This document shows positions 15,650-22,368 of a stretch of DNA of 22,368 nt, in pieces. Made by a program: the position numbers and the translations under genes. Source of the stretch: CAKPSH01 sp964634355 (GTDB lineage Bacteria; Bacillota; Clostridia; TANB77; CAG-508); assembly GCA_964634355.1 (NCBI GenBank), contig CAZWIF010000013.1, forward strand, positions 1-22,368, in the 5' to 3' direction. The notes below the pieces were generated by a model that was given only the letters and a program-made list of their open reading frames with translations, did no database searches and had not been told where the DNA came from. The number at the start of each line of letters is the position of its first letter. The stretch's first letter is position 1.

Positions 15650-15678
15650 TTGATTTTTATAACATAATATAATAAAAT
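15650..15678 (+). promoter_or_regulatory. Likely promoter for the PBP gene
   Basis: TTGATT (15650-15655), 17 bp and TAAAAT (15673-15678) lie 49 nt before the ATG. The region is very AT-rich, so other -10 choices are possible. Confidence 0.5.
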
Positions 15679-15727
15679 TATTTATCATAAATATAAATTT
15701 AGAAAGGAATTATATAATATAAATAAC

Positions 15728-17926
15728 ATGGATAAAAAATTAAAAAAGAAACAAAAGAAACAAAAAAATCTTAATAAGCCTGTCCCAACCAGAAGAATTG
15801 CTTTTTTTTCGCTATTTATCATTATATTATTTGTATGTCTGGCTGGAAGAATTGCCTGGTTACAATTTGTTGATGGAGCAAATTTAAAAGAACTTGCCTC
15901 TCGTCAACAAACTATTAATGAGGTAATAAGCCCTAAAAGAGGTTCAATATATGATACAAATGGAAAAGCTCTAGCTATAAGCGCCTCAGTTGATACAGTC
16001 AGCATTAATCCATCAAAAATTGAAGATAAAGAAAAAGTAGCTAAGGCTTTAGCAGAGATTTTTGAGTTAGATTATGAAACAACATTAGAACAAGTAAATA
16101 GTGACTCTTCTGTTGTAACCATTGCAAAAAAAGTTGAACAAGATAAAATCACATTATTAGAAACATGGATGAGTGATAATAAAATATCTTCTGGAATAAA
16201 TATAGATGAAGACACAAAACGTTATTACCCATATAACGAATTAGCATGTCATGTTATTGGATTTACTGGAACAGATAGTCAAGGATTATATGGAATTGAA
16301 TCAAAATGGGATTCTACTTTAGAAGGAGTTGCTGGCAAAATTGTAACTACTGCGGACGTAAATAATAGTGAAATATCTAGTGATGCTAGTCAATATGTGG
16401 AAGTTGAAAATGGTAGCGATTTATATCTTACTCTAGATGTTAATATTCAAAGCATTGTCGAGAAATATTTGGAAAAAGGTGTATTAAATGCTAAAGCCTC
16501 TGCTGGAAGTGTTATTGCTATGGATCCTAACACTGGAGATATCCTAGCAATGGCAACTTATCCATCATATAATTTGAATGATCCCTTTACTATAGTTGGA
16601 ACTGATACTTCTACAATGACAAGTGCAGAAAAAACAAACGCTTTATATGAAATGTGGTCTGATAAGAATATATCTTCTACATATGAACCAGGTTCAACCT
16701 TTAAAACCATCATAGCTTCCATAGCTTTAGAAGAAGGAATTACAGATGTTGAAATTGCTAATGACTTCACGTGTACTGGTTCAATTGAAGTAGCTGATAG
16801 AACAATTAGATGTGCATCACATGAAGTCCACGGTTCACAAACATTAAAAGAAGCATTATCAAATTCTTGTAATGTTGCTTTTATTCAACTAGGTCAAAGA
16901 ATAGGTGTAAATACAATGTATAAATATTTTGAGGCTTTTGGTTTATTTGAAAAAACTGGTATCTCAATAACTGGAGAATATTCAAGCGTATTTCATTCTA
17001 AATCTTCAGTTGGTTCTGTTGAACTTGCAACAATCTCTTTTGGACAAAGATTTGAAATCACACCATTACAATTAATCACGGCTGTATCTTCAATAGCTAA
17101 TGGTGGCACCTTAATGCAACCTCGAATAGTAAAACAAATCGTTAATACTGATACTGGCGCCACAACCTCAGTTGATACTGTTCCCGTTCGTACAGTAATA
17201 TCTAAAGAAACTGCACAGGCTGTTTGTAATATGATGGAATATGTAGTAACTGATGGAACTGGTCAAAAAGCCGCAGTAGAAGGATATTACATCGGTGGAA
17301 AAACTGGTACTGCTGAAAGTACCTACAGTACAGGAACAAGCTATGGTATTTCCTCTGTATCATTTGTAGCCATTGCTCCAACTACTGATGCAGAAATAGC
17401 ACTTTTAGTTGTTCTTTATGACCCTCAGACTAGTAGTTCTTATGGTAGCACTTTAGTTGCTCCGATAGTTTCAGATATGCTATCAGAAATTCTACCATAT
17501 ATGGGAATTGCATCTGCAGATTCCGAAGTTGCAGCTTCATCTTCTGCAAATGCACTTGTATCTGTTCCAGATGTTACAAATAAAACATTAACAGAAGCAA
17601 TAAAAATATTAAAAAATTCAGGTTTAAAGGTTAGTTATGCAGAGACTGCAAATGCAAATTCAACACTTGTTACAGAACAAGTGCCTGCTACCGGGACCTC
17701 TCTATACTCTAATTCAACTGTTGCATTGTATACAAAAGAAAATTCTGTTCGAACTTCTGTTACTGTACCAGATTTAACTGGTTATACTTTAGCTCAAGCT
17801 CGAAGTGTATTATCAAATTTAAATTTAAACTTAAAATATGTGGGCAGTGGAACCGTATCTTATCAAGATGTTTTAGCTGACTCATCAGTTGAAAAAGGTA
17901 CCATAATAACAGTAACATTAAAATAA
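15728..17926 (+). CDS. Class B penicillin-binding protein (SpoVD/PBP2/FtsI type) with two PASTA domains
   Basis: A peptidoglycan D,D-transpeptidase of 732 aa. A lysine-rich cytoplasmic tail is followed by one membrane segment (about 24-46), a dimerisation domain (about 55-230), a transpeptidase domain (about 260-590), and two C-terminal PASTA domains starting at VPDVTNKTL (613) and VPDLTGYTL (about 680). Active-site motifs are S323-T-F-K326, S380-C-N382 and K525-T-G. Two PASTA domains recall PBP2x, while SpoVD usually has one, so I give no gene symbol. The gene stands alone, away from any division cluster. AAAGGA is 19 nt before the ATG, unusually far, and no better in-frame start is seen. 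Neighbouring dapF (divergent) also serves the cell wall. Confidence 0.92.
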   Translation: MDKKLKKKQKKQKNLNKPVPTRRIAFFSLFIIILFVCLAGRIAWLQFVDGANLKELASRQQTINEVISPKRGSIYDTNGKALAISASVDTVSINPSKIEDKEKVAKALAEIFELDYETTLEQVNSDSSVVTIAKKVEQDKITLLETWMSDNKISSGINIDEDTKRYYPYNELACHVIGFTGTDSQGLYGIESKWDSTLEGVAGKIVTTADVNNSEISSDASQYVEVENGSDLYLTLDVNIQSIVEKYLEKGVLNAKASAGSVIAMDPNTGDILAMATYPSYNLNDPFTIVGTDTSTMTSAEKTNALYEMWSDKNISSTYEPGSTFKTIIASIALEEGITDVEIANDFTCTGSIEVADRTIRCASHEVHGSQTLKEALSNSCNVAFIQLGQRIGVNTMYKYFEAFGLFEKTGISITGEYSSVFHSKSSVGSVELATISFGQRFEITPLQLITAVSSIANGGTLMQPRIVKQIVNTDTGATTSVDTVPVRTVISKETAQAVCNMMEYVVTDGTGQKAAVEGYYIGGKTGTAESTYSTGTSYGISSVSFVAIAPTTDAEIALLVVLYDPQTSSSYGSTLVAPIVSDMLSEILPYMGIASADSEVAASSSANALVSVPDVTNKTLTEAIKILKNSGLKVSYAETANANSTLVTEQVPATGTSLYSNSTVALYTKENSVRTSVTVPDLTGYTLAQARSVLSNLNLNLKYVGSGTVSYQDVLADSSVEKGTIITVTLK

Positions 17927-17928
17927 TT

Positions 17929-18028
17929 TTGTTTATCAGGGATGTTCATTTTTGTTCATTAGCATGAACAAATCGGAAAGCCTTAATATACATTGTATTT
18001 TACTTTCCAACGTCTCTATCATAAACAA
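17929..18028 (+). promoter_or_regulatory. Candidate three-way-junction leader RNA before the export-protein gene
   Basis: TTGTTTAT (17929-17936) pairs with ATAAACAA (18021-18028). Enclosed are a perfect 9-bp hairpin TTTGTTCAT-tagc-ATGAACAAA (17951-17972) and a longer hairpin closed by GGAAAG/CTTTCC (17975-17980 with 18003-18008) and extended by a TAATATAC/GTATTTTA arm. The SD (AAAGGAAAA) begins right after the outer stem, so folding could affect ribosome access. No U-run follows, so it does not look like a simple terminator. It matches no riboswitch consensus I know. Confidence 0.4.
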
Positions 18029-18045
18029 GAAAGGAAAATATATCA

Positions 18046-18546
18046 ATGTTAGAAAATTTTTTCATTAAATATTTAATAACAATAATAATAAGTATGATTC
18101 CAATCATAGAATTAAGAGGTGCAATACCAATTGCTGTATTTACATTTCATTTAACTTATGTAGAAGCATTCATTCTAGGTGTAATTGGCAATTGTATTCC
18201 AATATTCTTTATTGTAAAATATATACGTCCATTATTTAACTTTTTCGGCAGATTTAAACTATTCAAAAAGATTATAGATTTTGCTACTGAAAAAGCTAAC
18301 AAAAAAATTGCAGAAAATAAAAAACTCCAAACAGCAACTTTTTTTGCTTTATATATTTTCGTAGCAATACCATTACCAGTAACAGGAGCTTGGACTGGTT
18401 CATTAATAGCTAACTTCTTAGATTTACCACCAAAAAAAGCATTCTTTCCATTAGCCTTAGGAGTTCTTACAGCAGGAATAATTATACTCACACTTACAGC
18501 TATAGCAAATGGAGGAATAACATATCTATTCCAACATATCGGTTAG
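18046..18546 (+). CDS. Small multidrug export family membrane protein (COG2426 type)
   Basis: A 166-aa integral membrane protein with about four helices. It has the family signatures IPIIELRGAIPIAV near the N-terminus and AIPLPVTGAWTGSLIANFL in the second half, and a basic cytoplasmic loop between (FKLFKKIIDFATEKANKK). The family name reflects an old annotation, and actual transport of drugs is not well established. The ATG has AAAGGAAAA about 9 nt upstream. It follows the PBP gene after 119 nt of apparently structured RNA and ends at a convergent terminator shared with the amidase gene. Confidence 0.8.
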   Translation: MLENFFIKYLITIIISMIPIIELRGAIPIAVFTFHLTYVEAFILGVIGNCIPIFFIVKYIRPLFNFFGRFKLFKKIIDFATEKANKKIAENKKLQTATFFALYIFVAIPLPVTGAWTGSLIANFLDLPPKKAFFPLALGVLTAGIIILTLTAIANGGITYLFQHIG

Positions 18547-18555
18547 ACATAGACA

Positions 18556-18596
18556 GACAAAGGGACAGGGTTTATGTCTAACCCCGTCCCTTTGTC
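18556..18596. terminator. Bidirectional terminator, also copy 3 of the dispersed GACAA hairpin
   Basis: GACAAAGGGAC (18556-18566) pairs perfectly with GTCCCTTTGTC (18586-18596), and GGGTT pairs with AACCC inside, giving 17-nt arms with one mismatch and a 7-nt loop. It lies between convergent genes, overlaps the first base of the amidase stop codon and is followed by a T-rich tract on the plus strand. Confidence 0.8.
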
Positions 18597-19314
18597 TACT
18601 TTTCTTTTACCCAATCCATTATTCCATTATAAATTCCCCATGCTAATCTTTCTTGATATATTTCATCTTGTAAATTCTTCAATTCTTCTTCATTAGATAA
18701 AAAACCACACTCTACTATTGTTATTGGAATTTCCACATTATCAACAATATATATATTATCAATTGTCTTAGCTAATCTATGGTTTTCCTTTTGTATTGCA
18801 TCATTCAAATTACTCTGTATACTCTCAGCCAGTTTTCTTCCTTCTTCATCACTTTCCTTATAAAAAGTCTGCCATCCATAATATTGCTCCTGAGGAATTT
18901 TATTTAGGTGTATAGACACAAAAGCATTAGCAGATGACTCATTACCTATCTTAACTCTATTTTTTAAATCTGAGACTTTTTTTTGGTGAATACTGCCATC
19001 CTCATTTGTATCATAAATTGCCTCATCTGTTGACCTAGTTAATATCACAGTTGCACCACTCTGTTCTAATAAATTCTGTAGTTTTAAAGATATTGCAAGA
19101 TTAATATCTGCCTCTGAAACACCATCAGAAGAAGTTGCTCCTCCGATCCTCTCCACCATGACCGTGCATCAACAACAATGGCAATCTCATTTACAGGTAG
19201 TGCCACTACTTGTTCTTCCTCGTTATAAGTATTTTTTATAACTTCATATATAATGCAACACATACATAAAACCATCAAAATAATGATTACAAATCTCTTT
19301 TTAATTACAATCAT
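18596..19314 (-). pseudogene. N-acetylmuramoyl-L-alanine amidase (CwlD type) with two frameshifts
   Basis: Amidase_3 enzymes are zinc enzymes that cut the muramic acid-peptide bond, and CwlD makes spore cortex muramic lactam. The frame from the ATG at 19312-19314 (SD AAGGTG) gives a membrane anchor (about 5-23) and NEIAIVVDA, then goes out of register. The next six codons, GHGGED, lie in a second frame (19146-19163). GGATSSDGVSEADINLAISL and the rest to 18596 lie in a third. One extra base at about 19164 and another at 19145 explain this exactly. Later residues are intact: Glu in SEADIN, His in VSIHLN and Glu in VECGFLSN. The downstream frame alone (187 aa from 19159) lacks the first zinc His. 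Either a recent pseudogene or a sequence error. Confidence 0.85.
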
Positions 19315-19355
19315 ACCATAACACCTTCTTCATAAATTATATGTGATATCAAATC

Positions 19356-19396
19356 AAAAATAGACCACCTAGCTTTTATCTAGGTGGTCTATTTTT
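19356..19396. terminator. Strong Rho-independent terminator of the surface-protein gene
   Basis: AAAAATAGACCACCTAG (19356-19372) and CTAGGTGGTCTATTTTT (19380-19396) form a perfect 17-bp stem with a 7-nt loop. The hairpin overlaps the last codons (NRPPR) and stop of the surface protein, and could work in both directions. Confidence 0.92.
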
Positions 19397-22368
19397 TAGT
19401 AACTTTATTTTTTTCCGCATTTTATAGTTATCAAGTATCTTATAATCTATTCCATTTTTAATAGCAAAGATTATTACCATAATTATTAGATATAGTATTA
19501 TTCTACCTTCACCTGTTTGAGGTAATATTGAAATATCAATCTTTGTGCCATCATTGTCATCAGTTACAATCTTATTCCATAATGCTACATATGTTACATT
19601 TTCTGTAACAGTTTCTGCTATATCAACACTCCATCCAGCAAACTCATATCCATCTTGTCCCAGTGGATTTCCTTCGCTATCTGTAGCTCCACTATATTTT
19701 GGAGTTGTAGTATTATAATCTATACCAGTTATAACAATGTCTTCAAAATCACCGTAATCCCCTGCAGAATAAGTTATTGTAAATTGTTCTTTAAAGTAAA
19801 CTTTCAATACTAAGCTTCCATCTCCATCTACATTACCACTTAAAATATTGTCTGCATCTTCATCAAATACATAATTTGTGTCATCTGATATTTTATCTGA
19901 TGTTAACACTGAAACCAATGTATCTGTCTGCGCACTTCTCTTTTCCCTTGTAGTTGCAGTATCCATGTATTGTCCATTTGACTGGTAATAATATTCTACA
20001 ATGTATGCTGTATCATCATTTGCTATCCATGTAGCTATATATGTTACACTTTCAGTAACAATTTCTCCCACACCTGGTGTCCAACCATCAAAGGTATATC
20101 CATCATCACCAATTGGTAATTCATTTTCATCTACCTTTCCACTATATTCAGGTGTTTCTATTCCATAGTCTAAACTTTCATAAGTTTCTGAATTGAACAA
20201 TCCATGGTCTCCTGGTAGATATGTTATTGTAAATTGTTCTTTAAAGTATACTTTTAATACTAAACTTTCATCTCCCAATATTACTCCTTCAGTAATATTA
20301 TCTGCATTATCATCATATACATAATTTTCCCTCGTTGCTTCCTTATCTGTATCTATGATACTTGCTATTGTGTCTGTCTCTCCATATCTAATTGTAGTTG
20401 TGTCTGGAGTATCACTATACCTTCCATTTACTTGATAATAATACTCAACTATATAAGCTGTATCAGTTCTTGCTTGCCATTCAGCTACATATTCAACATC
20501 TATTGTTACAGTATCTGAAACCTCAGTACTCCAACCCACAAAGTCATATCCTGCATCTCCTGTCATATTCACACTTAATTCAGGTGTCTCTGTTCCATAG
20601 TCCAAATTCTTATATACTTCTTGCTCAAATGTTCCATGCTCTCCTGGTGAATAGATGACAGTAAATTGTTGCTTAAAGTAAATCTTCAATATTAATCTAG
20701 TATCTCCTGTAATTATTCCCTCTGTTACATTATCCGCGCTTTCATCATATACATAATTTGTTTTGCTTGGTATCATATCTTCCTCAGTTATAGAAATCTC
20801 TGTATCAGTTGTTCCATATCTGATTTCACTGCTATCCGGTGTAGTATTATATTCTCCATTTACTTGATAATAACACTCAACTACATAAACAGTATCTGTT
20901 CTAGCCTTCCACTGAGCTACATAATCTATATCTTCTGTAACTGTAGAACTTACCGTAGGTTCCCAACCTATGAAATCATATCCACTATCTCCAACAATAT
21001 TTCCACTAAATCCAGGTGTACTTGTGCCATAATCTATATTACTTATAGTCTCTGCACTAAATAGACCATGCTCTCCTGGTAAATATGTTACTGTAAATTG
21101 TTCTTTGAAGTATACCTTTAACACTAGACTTCCATCTCCTGAAATTATACCAGTTGTTATATTATTTGCATTTTCATCATATGTATATCTATCTAGATTT
21201 GCTATTTTATCTTCATCTTTTATACTTACAGTTGTATCCGTTGTACCATATCTTACTACAGTTTGAGTTGTTTCTTTTGAATATTCTCCATTTTCCTCAT
21301 AATAGTATTCTACTGTGTATACAATATCTGTTTTTGCATTCCATTGAGCTACATATGTTACGCTTTCTGTAACTATATCACTTACCTCTGGACTCCATCC
21401 TGCAAATTCATATCCTATTTCACATGCTGGATTTCCTTCTTTATCAGTTAATCCTGCAAATTCAGGTGTATCTGTTCCATAGTCTAAATTTGTATATGTT
21501 TCATCATCAAAGTCTCCATGTGCACCAATAGAATAAGTTACAGTGAATTGTTCTTTAAAATATAATTTCAACACTAAATTTCCGTCTCCTGTAATTACTC
21601 CTTCAGTAATATTGCTTGCACTTTCATCATATACATATGTATCTGAATTTGGAATTTTATCAGTCGTAGTCACAGTTGCTTCTGTATCTGTTGTTCCATA
21701 CCTAATCTCACTACTATCAGGCGTACTTAAATATTTGCCTTCTACTTGATAATAGTATTCAACTAAGTATTTTGTATCTGTATTTGTCATTGCCTCTGCT
21801 GTATATTCTACATTTTCTGCTGGCATTGCAAATGTGTACTCTTGTGTCTCAGTTTCTTCACTTCCTGTCCACTTTAACCATGTATATCCGTCCAAAACTG
21901 TTGCATTTATTGTTACACTTTCTCCATAAAGGTATGTTCCAGCTCCTGTTACTCCTGAGATTCCTGTTCCTTTATTTAACGTCACAGTATAACTATTTCT
22001 TGTATAATAGTAATCTACTACTACACTTCCATCTCCTAGTATTGTTACAGTCTTTGTACTTGGTGATGTAAATCCTGCATAACTCTTTACAGCTGGTGTT
22101 ACTTCTGTATCTGTTTCTCCTGACAATGTTTCTGTATCTGCTAAAGTATAGTTATCACTATTTTCTAGACTTGCATCTCCATCTAGGTTTTGTTGCCAAT
22201 GTTTAACTGTATAAACAGTATCTGTATTAGCTACCGCATTTGCTGTATATTCTACATTTTCTGCTGGCATTGCAAATGTGTACTCTTGTATCTCAGTTTC
22301 TTCACTTCCTGTACCTTCTTCACTCTCTGTCCATTTTAACCATGTATATCCATCTAAAACTGTTGCAT
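19376..22368 (-). CDS. Repetitive LPXTG-anchored surface protein (5' end beyond the window)
   Basis: The frame is open to the window edge, so the start is not here (997 codons visible). The upstream part has a glycine/threonine-rich repeat (NKGTGISGVTGAGTYLYGES, DGYTWLKWTGSEE, EYTFAMPAENVEYTA), at least partly present twice. Then come five repeats of about 145 aa that each contain VEYYY (VECYY in one), YVYDE-like, LVLKVYFKEQFT, a DYGT-like segment and GYxFxGW...YVAQW, like MucBP-type plus Listeria/Bacteroides (Flg_new) repeats. The C-terminus has LPQTGE (19511-19525), a hydrophobic segment and a long basic tail of about 27 residues, so it is a sortase substrate. Likely an adhesin or stalk. 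No ligand can be inferred. It ends in a strong terminator. Confidence 0.88.
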   Translation of the reverse strand, partial: ATVLDGYTWLKWTESEEGTGSEETEIQEYTFAMPAENVEYTANAVANTDTVYTVKHWQQNLDGDASLENSDNYTLADTETLSGETDTEVTPAVKSYAGFTSPSTKTVTILGDGSVVVDYYYTRNSYTVTLNKGTGISGVTGAGTYLYGESVTINATVLDGYTWLKWTGSEETETQEYTFAMPAENVEYTAEAMTNTDTKYLVEYYYQVEGKYLSTPDSSEIRYGTTDTEATVTTTDKIPNSDTYVYDESASNITEGVITGDGNLVLKLYFKEQFTVTYSIGAHGDFDDETYTNLDYGTDTPEFAGLTDKEGNPACEIGYEFAGWSPEVSDIVTESVTYVAQWNAKTDIVYTVEYYYEENGEYSKETTQTVVRYGTTDTTVSIKDEDKIANLDRYTYDENANNITTGIISGDGSLVLKVYFKEQFTVTYLPGEHGLFSAETISNIDYGTSTPGFSGNIVGDSGYDFIGWEPTVSSTVTEDIDYVAQWKARTDTVYVVECYYQVNGEYNTTPDSSEIRYGTTDTEISITEEDMIPSKTNYVYDESADNVTEGIITGDTRLILKIYFKQQFTVIYSPGEHGTFEQEVYKNLDYGTETPELSVNMTGDAGYDFVGWSTEVSDTVTIDVEYVAEWQARTDTAYIVEYYYQVNGRYSDTPDTTTIRYGETDTIASIIDTDKEATRENYVYDDNADNITEGVILGDESLVLKVYFKEQFTITYLPGDHGLFNSETYESLDYGIETPEYSGKVDENELPIGDDGYTFDGWTPGVGEIVTESVTYIATWIANDDTAYIVEYYYQSNGQYMDTATTREKRSAQTDTLVSVLTSDKISDDTNYVFDEDADNILSGNVDGDGSLVLKVYFKEQFTITYSAGDYGDFEDIVITGIDYNTTTPKYSGATDSEGNPLGQDGYEFAGWSVDIAETVTENVTYVALWNKIVTDDNDGTKIDISILPQTGEGRIILYLIIMVIIFAIKNGIDYKILDNYKMRKKIKLLKNRPPR
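19550..21788 (-). repeat. Five tandem about 440-bp coding repeats
   Basis: The VEYYY-type codons recur near 21750, 21300, 20870, 20437 and 19988, a spacing of 432-448 nt. The copies are diverged at both protein and DNA level. The one nearest the cell wall (19550-19995) has lost the RYGTTDT motif (KRSAQTDT instead). Confidence 0.85.
21798..22368 (-). repeat. Second repeat type in the surface-protein gene, nearly identical copies
   Basis: Bases 21798-21906 and 22242-22368 are almost identical apart from an 18-nt insertion in the second block that adds six codons (ESEEGT). The first copy is complete, and the second runs off the window. Confidence 0.8.

Noticed and set aside
20398..22071. Several plus-strand frames (66-99 aa) inside the surface-protein gene
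   Set aside because: They recur at matching positions in each repeat because the repeats are similar, are rich in Leu/His/Tyr, and are antisense shadows.
19550..22368. CRISPR-like regular repeats
   Set aside because: The periodicity is 432-448 bp, the repeats are coding and in frame, and there are no short identical repeats with unique spacers. No CRISPR array is visible anywhere in the window.

Overview
The window is AT-rich DNA from a low-GC Gram-positive bacterium, most likely a member of the Clostridia. This rests on Shine-Dalgarno (SD) sites of the AGGAGG type, a sigma-A promoter grammar, an LPXTG-anchored surface protein, a SpoVD/PBP2-type penicillin-binding protein with PASTA domains, a CwlD-type amidase and an ECF folate transporter. 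It holds one 100-N scaffold gap (2483-2582) and is probably metagenome-derived or a draft assembly.

Layout. 1-3986 (minus strand): the str operon rpsL-rpsG-fusA-tuf with a near-consensus promoter at 3958-3986. It is not attached to rpoBC. rpsL, rpsG and, on SD evidence, fusA all start with GTG. The rpsL-rpsG spacer is 315 nt and contains nested inverted repeats that look like a folded RNA. The rpsG-fusA junction is disturbed by the gap and a duplicated rpsG tail. 4039-5163 (minus): a membrane-anchored HtrA-type protease. 5396-11690 (plus): a two-gene unit made of a monomodular NRPS (C-A-T-reductase, with a hand-read pocket code close to the glycine code) and, 16 nt later, a six-TM sensor histidine kinase with no response regulator nearby. 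It ends at a strong bidirectional terminator.

11733-15515 (minus): dapF, an HD-domain protein, folT, ecfA and ecfT, read in the order dapF to ecfT. The folT-ecfA spacer carries three GC-rich hairpin repeats. The ECF ATPase has Asn in place of the switch His. 15728-18546 (plus): a class B PBP with two PASTA domains, then a possible three-way-junction RNA, then a small multidrug export family membrane protein. 18596-19314 (minus): a CwlD-type amidase gene broken by two single-base insertions in its zinc-binding motif. 19376-22368 (minus, running off the edge): a long repetitive LPXTG surface protein.

The most interesting items are the NRPS plus histidine kinase pair (a candidate small-molecule signalling or aldehyde-producing system), the structured rpsL-rpsG spacer, the second structured leader at 17929-18028, the double frameshift in the amidase, and a short dispersed hairpin family that sits on stop codons.
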